From Bryobacter sp964387685 (GTDB lineage: Bacteria > Acidobacteriota > Terriglobia > Bryobacterales > Bryobacteraceae): a stretch of DNA of 64,000 bases. Where the stretch lies: the NCBI GenBank assembly GCA_964387685.1, contig CAYLXK010000001.1, forward strand, positions 186,001 to 250,000. The letters run 5' to 3'. The notes beneath the pieces were generated by a model. The model worked only from the letters and a program-made list of their open reading frames with translations. It was not told the origin of the DNA and ran no database searches. The stretch's first letter is position 1. Every line of letters starts with the position of its first letter. Positions 26,043 to 35,127 of this stretch are shown here, in pieces. Made by a program: the position numbers and the translations under genes.

Positions 26043-28354
26043 TGCGGCTGCAGATTGCCTTCCTGGTTGCGCTCGTACTGCGTGCGCAGCAGAACCAACC
26101 GCCGGTGGCGGCCCCGCAAACGCCAGCAGTACCCACACCAGCCGCCCAAACAGCGCCACAGACAGCGCCACAGACAGCGCCACCCGTAGCCGCCGACGCG
26201 CCCGCGGCCGGGAATCTCGTGCTCAATCTACCCGGCGCATCGTTGGTCGAAGTTATCGACACGCTCGCTCGCGTTCTCAAAATCAACTACATTCTCGACC
26301 CGCGCGTCAAAGGCAGCGTCACCATTCAAACCTACGGAGAGATTCGTTCCACCAACGTGCGCGATCTTTTGGACACGATTCTTCGTATCAACGGCTTCGC
26401 CATGGTGCAAGTTGGCGATATTTACCGAATCGTTCCCATGGGCGACGTGCAGCGGCTACCGCTGGAGCCCGCCTCCACTTCCGAGTCGAAAGACATTCCC
26501 CGTACCGAACAGGTCATGCTCAATCTGGTCTTTTTGAAGTTTGCCAGCGCCGGCGAAATTAAAACGATCATCAATCCATTTTTGGGCGAAGGCGCCAGCC
26601 TGTCGACTTATGAGCCGGCGAACTTGCTTCTCATTCTCGATAACGCGCGCAACATGCGCCGCACGATGGATCTGATTGCAATGTTTGATAGCGATACCCT
26701 TGCTAAACAACGCATCAAGCTCTTCGATTTGAGTTTCGGCAAACCCTCGGAGGTCGTTCGCGAACTGGAATCTGTCTTTAAGGGTCTTTCGCTCGGGTCC
26801 CGTTCGGCCAATGTGCAGTTTATGCCCATTGACCGGCTCAACATGATCATCGCCGTCGCACCAAATCCAGGGGTGTTCACGGAGGTCGATGCCTGGCTCA
26901 AGAAGCTGGATATCCCCGTCAAGGCCGCCGTTGGCGGCGTGGAGAATTTCGTCTATCGGGTGAAGTACGGCAGGGCGGACGCGATTGCGATCGCTGTAAC
27001 GACACTGTACGCCTCCCAGCAGGATAATCCCTATGCCGTGCTGGCCACGCTGCAAACGATGTTGTTCATGATCTCGCTAACAAGCTCGCTATCCGGAGCG
27101 GCTTCTAACAACGGCGGACAAAATGGCGGCGGCTTTCAGGGCGGTTTGGGCGGGGGCTTGGGTGGCGGCTTCGGCGGTGGTTTTGGAGGAGGCCTAGGAG
27201 GTCTGGGCGGCGGCTTCGGCGGCTTCGGGGGCGGTTTCGGCGGTTTCGGCGGAGGTTTCGGGGGGCTTGGCGGCCTCGGCGGCGGACTTGGCCTTTACGG
27301 TGGCGGCCTTGGAGGACTCGGGCAGGGCTTTCCGGGCCAGCCGAATCTAGGGGCGTTTGGCGGGGCCCAGCAGCCTGGCGCACGGGATGCCACCGGGAAT
27401 TTTGTGGGGCAGGCACCGTCGGCTTCCGCTCCCGCGGCACGCGTCCCCAAAATCGTTCCGAATCCGTTCGATAACACCTTGATCATCCAGTGCACGCCCC
27501 AGGAGTTTCAGCAGCTAGAGCGCCTACTCAACCGCCTGGATGTTCCGCCGCGCCAAGTACTCATTGAGGCCAAAATCTACGAAGTCACCTTGACCGGCGC
27601 GTTCTCTAGTGGGGTCCAGGCTTTCCTGCAAAGGCGGGGCGCGGCTACGACCGGTTCGTCGGCCGTGCGCCAGTTGCTGGGGCAAACTACCGGCGCAGGC
27701 ATCAATTTGACTGCCGGCGTCTTGGTGGGACAGTCCCGCGAGTTGTTGGGCTTCCTCTCGCTAGCCGAGGAGGAACGCCGCGCAAAAGTAGTCAGTGCGC
27801 CCAGCATCATTGCGACCGATTCCATCCAAGCATCCATCAACATCGGGACTACAGTGCCGGTCTTGACCTCGCAGGCGCTGACCAGCGCGCAAAGCGCCGG
27901 TTCCTCGCTCTTTACCAACACCGTCTCGCAACGCAACGCGGGCGTGAATCTGGGCATTACGGCCCGCGTGCTGCCCAGCGGCATCGTCACTCTAATCATT
28001 AATCAAGAAATCAGTTCGCCCATTGCCCCTGCGGCCAGCGCGGCAATTCAGTCGCCGTCTTTTTCGCAGCGGAACGTGTCGACCCAAGTAACCGTGCAGG
28101 ACGGGGACACCATCGCGATCGGCGGTATTATCACCGAATCGGATACACTCTCCACCTCTGGCGTGCCGGGCCTCCACAGAATCCCCATCATTGGTTCCGT
28201 CTTTGGCGCCCGCTCCACGACGCGCGAACGTACGGAGTTGGTCGTGTTCATGACGCCTAGAGTCATCTATGACACCCCGGAAATTGTCGATGCCAGCGAT
28301 GAGCTGCGGGGCCGCTTCCGCCGCCTGAACAAACTGTTGAAGGACCAAGAGTAG
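26042..28354 (+). CDS. gspD: Type II secretion outer-membrane secretin GspD
   Basis: A 770-residue outer-membrane channel subunit from the ATG overlapping the previous stop; a longer open frame to 25988 lies in the preceding gene. The order is signal peptide, Pro/Ala/Thr/Gln-rich linker containing a 12-base tandem repeat, N0 (LNLPGASLVEVIDTLARVL), N1 (VFLKFASAGEIKTIIN), N2 (LFDLSFGKPSEVVRELE), N3 interrupted by a glycine-rich insert (about 355-441), then the secretin core (KVVSAPSIIATD, VPVLTSQAL, VQDGDTIAIGGII, GVPGLHRIPIIGSVFG). The insert is unusual. It is the last gene of the secretion operon. Confidence 0.93.
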   Translation: MRLQIAFLVALVLRAQQNQPPVAAPQTPAVPTPAAQTAPQTAPQTAPPVAADAPAAGNLVLNLPGASLVEVIDTLARVLKINYILDPRVKGSVTIQTYGEIRSTNVRDLLDTILRINGFAMVQVGDIYRIVPMGDVQRLPLEPASTSESKDIPRTEQVMLNLVFLKFASAGEIKTIINPFLGEGASLSTYEPANLLLILDNARNMRRTMDLIAMFDSDTLAKQRIKLFDLSFGKPSEVVRELESVFKGLSLGSRSANVQFMPIDRLNMIIAVAPNPGVFTEVDAWLKKLDIPVKAAVGGVENFVYRVKYGRADAIAIAVTTLYASQQDNPYAVLATLQTMLFMISLTSSLSGAASNNGGQNGGGFQGGLGGGLGGGFGGGFGGGLGGLGGGFGGFGGGFGGFGGGFGGLGGLGGGLGLYGGGLGGLGQGFPGQPNLGAFGGAQQPGARDATGNFVGQAPSASAPAARVPKIVPNPFDNTLIIQCTPQEFQQLERLLNRLDVPPRQVLIEAKIYEVTLTGAFSSGVQAFLQRRGAATTGSSAVRQLLGQTTGAGINLTAGVLVGQSRELLGFLSLAEEERRAKVVSAPSIIATDSIQASINIGTTVPVLTSQALTSAQSAGSSLFTNTVSQRNAGVNLGITARVLPSGIVTLIINQEISSPIAPAASAAIQSPSFSQRNVSTQVTVQDGDTIAIGGIITESDTLSTSGVPGLHRIPIIGSVFGARSTTRERTELVVFMTPRVIYDTPEIVDASDELRGRFRRLNKLLKDQE
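26150..26183 (+). repeat. 12-base tandem repeat in the gspD linker
   Basis: The unit ACAGCGCCACAG is present nearly three times in tandem and encodes TAPQ repeats in the linker between signal peptide and N0 domain. It is in frame, so copy-number change would lengthen or shorten the linker without a frameshift. Confidence 0.8.
27109..27365 (+). repeat. Glycine-rich repeat tract within gspD
   Basis: About 85 codons of degenerate GGC/GGT/GGA-rich sequence encoding GGGFGG and GGLGG-type repeats punctuated by Phe and Leu. It lies between the two halves of the N3 domain. The pattern suggests slippage-prone DNA and a flexible or aggregating loop inside the secretin vestibule. Confidence 0.85.
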
Positions 28355-28435
28355 ACCGCATACCTGAATTTGCCCGTTTCAAGGCGCAACATGCCGTCCC
28401 AACGCGTGTTAGCCTGACTTGCGGGCAGAATTCGA

Positions 28436-31400
28436 TTGCACCTTAATTTTGCGCTGAAGAACGTCTTTTTTCTCATCCTCCCGCCCTTGCTCGCCGCCCA
28501 AACTCCGACGATTCAGGTCGGAGAAGGTGCGCCGAATTCCTCGGTGAGCGAGGAATTTGTGCAAGCCTACCGGCGCGCGGATTTCTTCAGCGCCGTGGCT
28601 CTGCCGCCTTTAACGGCGGTTGGCGCTTATGGAGCGGGCGGCTATCGCCAGGAGTTTCAGGATGCCGCGCGCAGCGGCCAGCGTTTTGCGCTGATTCGCC
28701 CTGCCAACCCGAATCTCTCGGCGGGCGTCAATAACATCGTCAGGCAGGTCCGGCCCCCGGTCTACGCCATTTTGAATCGCTCCAGCATCGGCGTCTCGAC
28801 GGCAGGATTTCCCCTCATCGACACCACCGAGTTTTTAGTCCTGCCGCCCGGCGAAATCGCGCAACAGGCAGGCGGAACTTACCAAACCTTCGACAAGAAC
28901 TTCGCAATCTTTGTCTGGCTGAGTCCCCCGTTGGCGGGGGAAGGCTCGGACTCGGTCGAATTCACGGTTGCCGATCCCATTTACACGAAATGGCAAAGCA
29001 TCTCGATGGCGGTTCTCGGGCCTCCGGTTTCGGCGTCCGCCACCGTCACCTCGCGTTTCGCCACTGCCGCCACCGCGCAGCGCTTCGCCCAGGGCGCGAT
29101 TTACGCATTGACATCTGGCGCCTTCACCGGCCGTGCGATTTTCGTCCGCGCGAACGTATTGAGCTTGTACCTGGCTAACCAAGCCCAATCCGGCTTTTTG
29201 GGGCTGCCGATTGCCGACGAAATCGTACTTCCGGACGGGCGCCGCCGCCAGAGTTTCGAGGGCGGCACGGTTGAATATGCGCTCAACGGCATTCCGGTCA
29301 TCAAAAATGCCGTGCAGACCGTCTCGATTGCGAGCGAAAGCCCTCTTCGAGTTACGGCTGGCCAAAGCGTGCCCTTAGTGGCCAGCTTGCAGACCTCCGC
29401 TGGGGAGATCGTGGAGGATCGCGAAGTCTTTTGGACCTCTTCAAACGGGTTGATCGCCTCCATTGCTGGCACGGGTCCGCGTGTCACTCTGCGCGCGCTC
29501 CGTGGCGGCACTGCCGTAGTTACCGCCACAAGCGAAGGAAAATCGAGCCGCAGCCTGACAGTTTTTGTTTCCGGATTGTGCTGTGCAATTGGCGAGGGCG
29601 CGCCCACGCAAAACCTGTCCCAAACCTTCATCGATGCCGTTCAACGCAATCGCCTCAGCCTACGGCAGCCTCTCGCCGCACCCGTACGCCGCCTCGGCGC
29701 GGGTTATGCGCAGGAAGCGTTCTTGATCGGATCCGGGCAGCCAGTTTTGCTGGCCAAGCCAGACTCGACTCCCCTCGCTTTCGTACTTTCGGGTTCCCTC
29801 CTATCGGCGCACGCGGGCCTTGGCGGCCTGGCGGGTTCCCTGGGCTACCCCACCTCCGACGTATCCTCCGGAGGCACCCAGACTTTCGAAGGCGGTGCCC
29901 TGGCCGGATCCCCGGTGCAGGTTGTTAGCGGCCCAATCCTGGCGCGATGGCGGACTCTCGGGCTCGAGACTGGCGCCCTCGGCCGGCCTTTGTCTCCCTC
30001 GCAAAACGTACTTAGCTTCGCCGGTTCCGCGGTCACCAGCCAACGCTTCGCGGCCGGTCTCATTTTGCAATACAACGCTGGTCCGCTCTTTGGCCGCGCT
30101 TTCGTGCTGGCCGGACCGATCGCCGCAAAATATGTTGAGATCGGTGGGGCGGCGGGCCTAGCCGGAGGCCCGCTATCGGAAGAATTTCAAGTGGCCGGTA
30201 CGTTCCGCCAGGACTTCGAGGGAGCCACTCTCGAATACAACCCTGGAACGGGCGTCCGGGTCCTGGAGAAGGCCCGCCGGCCCGTGCTTTCCGTTTCCCC
30301 CTCTTCGGTCTTGCCAGGAGGCCGCTATCGCGTATCGGTGGGTGGATTCCCCGCCAACACGCGTCTGAGGATCAGCCAGGCCGGCCCAGCCCTTGCCACC
30401 TTCGAGGCCACGGCAGCCACTGGCGCCTATGTGTGGGAGACGAGCGTCGCCCCGGACGCCCGCAATGGGCTTGTGGTCGTGCGCGCCGTGGACGGTACGA
30501 ACGCCCAGATCTTTGCCGAAGGTAGCTTTACCATCCGGACTCTCGCGGAATTGCGCCCGCAACTGACGAAAGTCGCCGGCGATCAGCAATCGGCGCCGCC
30601 GGGCACGCTGCTGGGCGTTCCGATACGAATTCAGGTGCGGGACTCATCGGGAAATCCTCTGGCCGCCGTAGCCGTTCGATTCGAGGCCTCCCCCGGAGGC
30701 GCCATTCTTTCCGCCAGCGCCCAGACGGATGCCGAGGGTATGGCCCAAGCTTCGTGGCGATTGCCTTCCCAAAGCGGCGTCGCGGTAGCTACGGTGCAGG
30801 CGGGAGGCCAGTCTGTTTCTTTCGCCGCGCGTGCCGAGGCGTCATCCATAGCCAACTATCCGCGCTTAACGCAGTCGATTGACGGCAACCTTGGCTCTAG
30901 CGCCAGTTCGATCCGTTCCAAGGGCAGTCTCCTAGCGGCCTTGGCCGCCCTTGTTCGATTTAACCAGCAGCGCGCACTGGCGCCCTCCGATGCGGGCTTG
31001 GCCGACGTGGGTGCCTTAAATGCTTACCTCACTTCGTTTTGCATCCCGGATAGCGGTGGCGTCGACCTCTGTGACGGGTATTTGGATGCCGGGCCAGGTA
31101 CCGATCCCATCCCCAATCCGCTCCGGCTCAACGCCTATTCTTCCGGCGTCCTGGACTTTGAACCCATCCCGCCGACGCTGGACGCGCTGCGGCAGTCCGT
31201 CGCCGCGGAGCTCCCCGTGGTCCTGGCGATGGAAATGTCTCGCAACGGGGCCGTGGCCGGCGCGCATTTCGTAACCGCCACTGGGGTCACGTCCACGGGC
31301 GACGTCCAAATCGTAGATAGCAACCCGAGCTTCGCGCTTCCCAGCTTGCAGCCCTATCTAAATGGCTTCCCCTCGGGTGGCGCCACTTGGCAGGCTAAGC

Positions 31401-32377
31401 TCGTGTCCGCCTTTCGTTTTGTGCCGCGCGGCGCCCAAACGTCCTCCTTTTTTGTGCACGGCTCGAGCGCATTTGAAATCTCCGGGGGCGGGCCTTCGTG
31501 TTCCCGCGCCGTAAGCTGGCCGTCGCAATATGCCGCCCCCGAGGGCAGCGTTCCCACGACGAACTTTCACCTGCAGGCCTGCGACGGTACTGCCTCCACT
31601 TACCAACTCGATACGCCCGGTCCTTTTCTGCTTACATTTACCAGCCTGACCAACCCGCCCGTCCGCCGGATCGTCAGCGGTGCCTTGGCCACCGCCTACG
31701 CCATCCAGCGGGAAGCGGAAACTTGGACTCTAGGCCCCATGAGTCTCCAGCTTTCCGCCGCCGGCGCCGTCAATGCCGCTTCGTTTGAACCCCGCTTTGC
31801 ACCAGGGGCCATTGTCAGTCTATTTGGCGCAGGGCTGCCCAAATCCACCGCGGCGATGTCAAATAGTGTCGTCGAGTTCAACGGCTCTCCTCTGCCAATT
31901 TTCTTTAGCAACGGATTCCAACTCAACACGGCACTACCTGAGGATGCCGCGCCGGGTGCCGGCAGCCTCCGGGTGGTCTCCGCTTTTGGCGAACAGACCC
32001 TTTCCCTAAACCTGCTGGACAGCGCTCCGGGCATTTTTTCGCTGGGACCCGAACAAGGGGCCGTCGTCAATGGGGATGGCAATGTAAATTCGGCGTCGTT
32101 CCCAGCGCAGAGAGGCCAGGCGATCGTTATCTACGCAACGGGTCTGGGCCGCACGGAAGGCACCTCCAACAATCTGCGCTCGGCCGTCAATCGCGTGGCG
32201 GTTCAGTTGGACGGTCAAAGCCTGAATCCCTTCTTCGCAGGCCTCACGCCCGGCTTCATCGGCCTCTACCAAGTCAACGTTCTCATTCCCGCTACCCAAA
32301 CGCCTGGCCTCAACCTGTCTCTCTCTCTGGAATCGGCGGGGATCGTTTCGAATTTTGTTCGCATTGCCGTCCGGTAG
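28436..32377 (+). CDS. Giant secreted protein with Ig-like, LGFP-like, C39-like and TIGR03437 domains
   Basis: A 1313-residue protein with a TTG start and a signal peptide (FFLILPPLLAAQ). Visible parts in order: LGFP-like repeats (around 252-290, 460-505 and 565-612, with SFEGGTVEY, TFEGGAL and DFEGATLEY); a Big2-like Ig domain (about 302-380); a Big1-like domain (about 705-800); a C39-peptidase-like domain (about 802-1002) with Ser831 where the catalytic Cys would be, His944 and Asp961; and a C-terminal TIGR03437 domain (about 1112-1313, VNAASFEPRFAPGAIVSLFG). It begins 82 bases after gspD and is a plausible secreted surface protein. The function is unknown. Confidence 0.82.
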   Translation: MHLNFALKNVFFLILPPLLAAQTPTIQVGEGAPNSSVSEEFVQAYRRADFFSAVALPPLTAVGAYGAGGYRQEFQDAARSGQRFALIRPANPNLSAGVNNIVRQVRPPVYAILNRSSIGVSTAGFPLIDTTEFLVLPPGEIAQQAGGTYQTFDKNFAIFVWLSPPLAGEGSDSVEFTVADPIYTKWQSISMAVLGPPVSASATVTSRFATAATAQRFAQGAIYALTSGAFTGRAIFVRANVLSLYLANQAQSGFLGLPIADEIVLPDGRRRQSFEGGTVEYALNGIPVIKNAVQTVSIASESPLRVTAGQSVPLVASLQTSAGEIVEDREVFWTSSNGLIASIAGTGPRVTLRALRGGTAVVTATSEGKSSRSLTVFVSGLCCAIGEGAPTQNLSQTFIDAVQRNRLSLRQPLAAPVRRLGAGYAQEAFLIGSGQPVLLAKPDSTPLAFVLSGSLLSAHAGLGGLAGSLGYPTSDVSSGGTQTFEGGALAGSPVQVVSGPILARWRTLGLETGALGRPLSPSQNVLSFAGSAVTSQRFAAGLILQYNAGPLFGRAFVLAGPIAAKYVEIGGAAGLAGGPLSEEFQVAGTFRQDFEGATLEYNPGTGVRVLEKARRPVLSVSPSSVLPGGRYRVSVGGFPANTRLRISQAGPALATFEATAATGAYVWETSVAPDARNGLVVVRAVDGTNAQIFAEGSFTIRTLAELRPQLTKVAGDQQSAPPGTLLGVPIRIQVRDSSGNPLAAVAVRFEASPGGAILSASAQTDAEGMAQASWRLPSQSGVAVATVQAGGQSVSFAARAEASSIANYPRLTQSIDGNLGSSASSIRSKGSLLAALAALVRFNQQRALAPSDAGLADVGALNAYLTSFCIPDSGGVDLCDGYLDAGPGTDPIPNPLRLNAYSSGVLDFEPIPPTLDALRQSVAAELPVVLAMEMSRNGAVAGAHFVTATGVTSTGDVQIVDSNPSFALPSLQPYLNGFPSGGATWQAKLVSAFRFVPRGAQTSSFFVHGSSAFEISGGGPSCSRAVSWPSQYAAPEGSVPTTNFHLQACDGTASTYQLDTPGPFLLTFTSLTNPPVRRIVSGALATAYAIQREAETWTLGPMSLQLSAAGAVNAASFEPRFAPGAIVSLFGAGLPKSTAAMSNSVVEFNGSPLPIFFSNGFQLNTALPEDAAPGAGSLRVVSAFGEQTLSLNLLDSAPGIFSLGPEQGAVVNGDGNVNSASFPAQRGQAIVIYATGLGRTEGTSNNLRSAVNRVAVQLDGQSLNPFFAGLTPGFIGLYQVNVLIPATQTPGLNLSLSLESAGIVSNFVRIAVR

Positions 32378-32708
32378 AAAGCCATGAATGGTCGATTACA
32401 GGGCTGTCTAGCGGACTCAATCTGTGTCAGAACGACACAAAAAAGGGGCACCTGAGACCGTAAACCCAAGTTTATGAAGGAGTTCCTCGTAATTTTTCTT
32501 GACTTGCCTCTGAGCCTAGTGCTACTACTGGTATGTCTGTAAAGTGACAGGCGGCTTTCATCACAGCGACGTGACCCCGCGAGCACAGTAATCAAGTTTT
32601 ACAAAGAAGTCGCTTCGGCTTGAGTAGTACCCAAAAGAAGTAACCATGAGGCTCAGGTTGAAAGAGAACTTCCATCAATTCAATTTCAGACACTTCAAGG
32701 AGAAGGAA
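32378..32708. other. 331-base intergenic leader before the surface-protein gene
   Basis: No convincing gene. It is AT-richer than its surroundings. It holds a TTGACT hexamer at 32499-32504 that could be a -35 element, but no good -10 at the right distance. Small inverted repeats are TGTGTC/GACACA (32422-32438) and TAAAC/GTTTA (about 32461-32473). Near its end AAGGAG at 32697-32702 is a strong ribosome-binding site 6 bases before the ATG at 32709. A long 5' untranslated region is possible. Confidence 0.5.
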
Positions 32709-34985
32709 ATGTCGCATTTTCGGAAAATGCTTTTCGCGCTAGTTGCTACCGCATCCTTTTTTGGGATGACGGGCAACGCCCAAGCGCAGAGTAGTCCCTT
32801 CGTCTGCAACACCAGCTTTTCGCCTCTCGTCGTTCGCGTCGAGGGTTTGCGTGAGCTCGTAGGCGATATCGTAATCACTTGCACGGGTGGCGTCAGCATT
32901 GGCACCCCCACGAACCGGGTCCTGGCCAGCACCAATCCCGCCACCTTCGCCACCAATCAGGTTCTGCCTGCCACGGTGACGGGCGCCACGCCTGCCAACA
33001 CCACCCTCATCACGGAACAGAATTCGATCATCACGTCCACGACCGTCCCCGCGATCAACATCTCGGTGACCGTGAGCGCGGGTCGCATCACGAACCGTAT
33101 CTTCAGCAACAACCTCACCGACGCGCTCCTCTTCATCGATGAGCCGACGACGACCACGCCGTACTCGGCCGGTCTGCTTTCCCAGAACCCTTGCACCAGC
33201 TTTGCCCCTGCGGGCGGTTTGGCCGTTCCTGGCGTCTGCACCGGTTTGAACTACTTCTTTGTTAATGGCGTCGCTCGCGGCGCTGGCGTTGCGGGTGGCA
33301 TCAATGCCTCCTACACCGTTGGCAACACGGTCAACACGACCTCGGGCGCCAATGCCGTGCTGAACGTGTTCCAAGGCCAGTATGGTGTCGGCGGCGGTTT
33401 CATCGCTAACGACCGTACGATCACCTTCGTCGGTGTGCCCGTGGTTCAACCCGGCACCCACGTGGACGCTGGTTCGCGCATCTTCCGCATCAAGAACATC
33501 CGCGTTCAGGTTGCCAATGTGTTCCAGGTGAACGGTCAGATTCAGGCCTTTATCTCGATCCAGAACCCGCCCGCGAATCTCGTGCTCAACAATGCCCAAG
33601 GTATCGTTGGCTTCGTGCAGCAAGGTCTCACCTTCGACGCGCTCGGCGGTGGCCCCTTCGCTCAGTGCTTGGGCTTCAACCAGAGCGCCAGCACCTCCAG
33701 CAGCAGCCCGGTGGCATTGATTCCGACCGCCGCTCTCCGCTTCACGGAAGCCTACGGTGTCGGCTTTAAGCGTCGCGGTGTGGCTGGTCCGCTCGATGCC
33801 TTCGATTCGACCTTCAATCAGTATTATGTGGCAGGTGCCGGTCAAGCCAATCCGACCGTCAACTACAACAACGAATCCGGTTTCTACAACCTCAGCTTCC
33901 CCACCGATAACAGCTTGAACTCCGCCGGTACGGCGAGCTCTGGCACGCGCCTCCGGGTCCGCTTCAGCGGCATCCCGACCGGCGTTGCGGTCTACGTCAG
34001 CTTGGCTCCTGTAACGGGCACTTTCGGTGGCGGCGGTACCTTTACCAGCACCACCCTCGGCCAAGGCACGGCCGCCCCTGGTTCGGCCTACGCCGTCTCC
34101 GGTACGGATAGCAATGGCGCGACGGCCCTCACCTTCGCCCCGATCTCCACCTCTGGCTTGTTCCCGGCTACCTCTGGCTCCGTCCAGGGTTCCGCGGCTC
34201 CTGGCTGGGGCGGCACGGGCGTCGCCTACACCTCTCCGAGCGGCATGAGCACCGCCATCCGCTTCGCCCAGGTGACCATCGGTTCCGACGGCACTGGCAC
34301 CTTCGTGTGGGAAGTGCTCCGCGCCGATGACAACAACATCGACCGCATGGACTTCCTGGCCGCTGTGCGCTTCTCGCCGACCACCACGATCGTCACCGAC
34401 ATCACCGCGGTTGACTCCTTCGTGTCCGGCAACTACGCGCCCATCGTGACCCCCGATCCCGCGACCCTGAACAACTCGACCATCCCGAGCTTCGTTCTGA
34501 GCCCCGAAGATCGTAAGCGCTTCAACACCATCGGCAACTGCGCTACGAACCTGCTCTATCCGTTCGTCAGCAGCGTCACCGGCTTCAACACCGGTATCGC
34601 TGTCGCGAACACCTCGAGCGATCCGTTCGCGACGCCTGCTGAATCCGGTGTCTGCTTGGTGAACTTCTACGGTGACGCCGCCGGTGGCGCCGTGAATCCT
34701 CCCCAGCAGAAGTTCAGCAAGGCCGTTCCTTCGGGCCGCGTTGCTGTCTTCAACCTGCTCTTCGGTAACGCCGATTGGGGTATCACCCCCGTCGCCGGCT
34801 TCCAGGGCTACATCATCATCCAGTGCAACTTCCGCTGGGCTCACGGCTTCGCCTTCATCAGCGATCCGTCGAACCTCGCCACCGCGCACGGCTACCTCGC
34901 GCTCATCCTCGACCCGAACGGGTTGGGTGGATCGCAGCTCCGCCGCGCCACCGGTGCTCCGGTTGCCGAACAGCTCGACAACTAA
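32709..34985 (+). CDS. Probable abundant secreted/surface protein, unknown family
   Basis: A 758-residue protein from the ATG at 32709, chosen for AAGGAG 6 bases upstream and the signal peptide (MLFALVATASFFGMTGNAQAQ); the frame is open back to 32646. The mature part is rich in Thr, Asn, Gly, Ala and Val and low in Lys, with seven scattered cysteines, beta-strand-like throughout. No catalytic motif is seen. Codon choice is strongly restricted, so that the complementary strand also stays open for over 700 codons. That, with the strong ribosome-binding site and efficient terminator, suggests high expression, as for an S-layer-like or matrix protein (inference). Confidence 0.8.
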   Translation: MSHFRKMLFALVATASFFGMTGNAQAQSSPFVCNTSFSPLVVRVEGLRELVGDIVITCTGGVSIGTPTNRVLASTNPATFATNQVLPATVTGATPANTTLITEQNSIITSTTVPAINISVTVSAGRITNRIFSNNLTDALLFIDEPTTTTPYSAGLLSQNPCTSFAPAGGLAVPGVCTGLNYFFVNGVARGAGVAGGINASYTVGNTVNTTSGANAVLNVFQGQYGVGGGFIANDRTITFVGVPVVQPGTHVDAGSRIFRIKNIRVQVANVFQVNGQIQAFISIQNPPANLVLNNAQGIVGFVQQGLTFDALGGGPFAQCLGFNQSASTSSSSPVALIPTAALRFTEAYGVGFKRRGVAGPLDAFDSTFNQYYVAGAGQANPTVNYNNESGFYNLSFPTDNSLNSAGTASSGTRLRVRFSGIPTGVAVYVSLAPVTGTFGGGGTFTSTTLGQGTAAPGSAYAVSGTDSNGATALTFAPISTSGLFPATSGSVQGSAAPGWGGTGVAYTSPSGMSTAIRFAQVTIGSDGTGTFVWEVLRADDNNIDRMDFLAAVRFSPTTTIVTDITAVDSFVSGNYAPIVTPDPATLNNSTIPSFVLSPEDRKRFNTIGNCATNLLYPFVSSVTGFNTGIAVANTSSDPFATPAESGVCLVNFYGDAAGGAVNPPQQKFSKAVPSGRVAVFNLLFGNADWGITPVAGFQGYIIIQCNFRWAHGFAFISDPSNLATAHGYLALILDPNGLGGSQLRRATGAPVAEQLDN

Positions 34986-35013
34986 GTCCTGCTGATCGTA
35001 AAGACGCTTAGAG

Positions 35014-35053
35014 AAATCGGGGCGGGCCTTCGGGCTCGCCCCGATTTATTTTT
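35014..35053 (+). terminator. Strong intrinsic terminator with UUCG tetraloop
   Basis: A 15-base stem (35014-35028 with 35033-35047), with a single G-U pair, closes on a C(UUCG)G tetraloop and is followed by a T-rich stretch (TTATTTTTATTT). It starts 29 bases after the stop of the surface-protein gene. This is the best terminator in the window. Confidence 0.93.
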
Positions 35054-35127
35054 ATTTGCAAATCTACGCTTCTGTTACACTATAGGAACTGCGTCCGTCC
35101 ACTTCTCTTCTTCCCAGAGGATCCCCA

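Noticed and set aside
32422..32445. TGTGTC/GACACA hairpin followed by an A-run as a terminator after the 1313-residue gene
   Set aside because: The stem is only 6 bases and the tail is A-rich, not T-rich, on the coding strand, so it does not fit an intrinsic terminator in that direction.
32474..32542. 22-codon hydrophobic micro-peptide (MKEFLVIFLDLP...) in the leader of the surface-protein gene
   Set aside because: No ribosome-binding site precedes it, and it may arise by chance; a leader peptide cannot be excluded, but there is no support beyond hydrophobicity.
32739..34889. 716-codon open frame on the minus strand, opposite the surface-protein gene
   Set aside because: It mirrors the plus-strand gene, which has a signal peptide, ribosome-binding site and terminator. 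The translated product is rich in Arg, Gly, Asp, Glu and His without motifs, as expected for a shadow created by restricted codon use.
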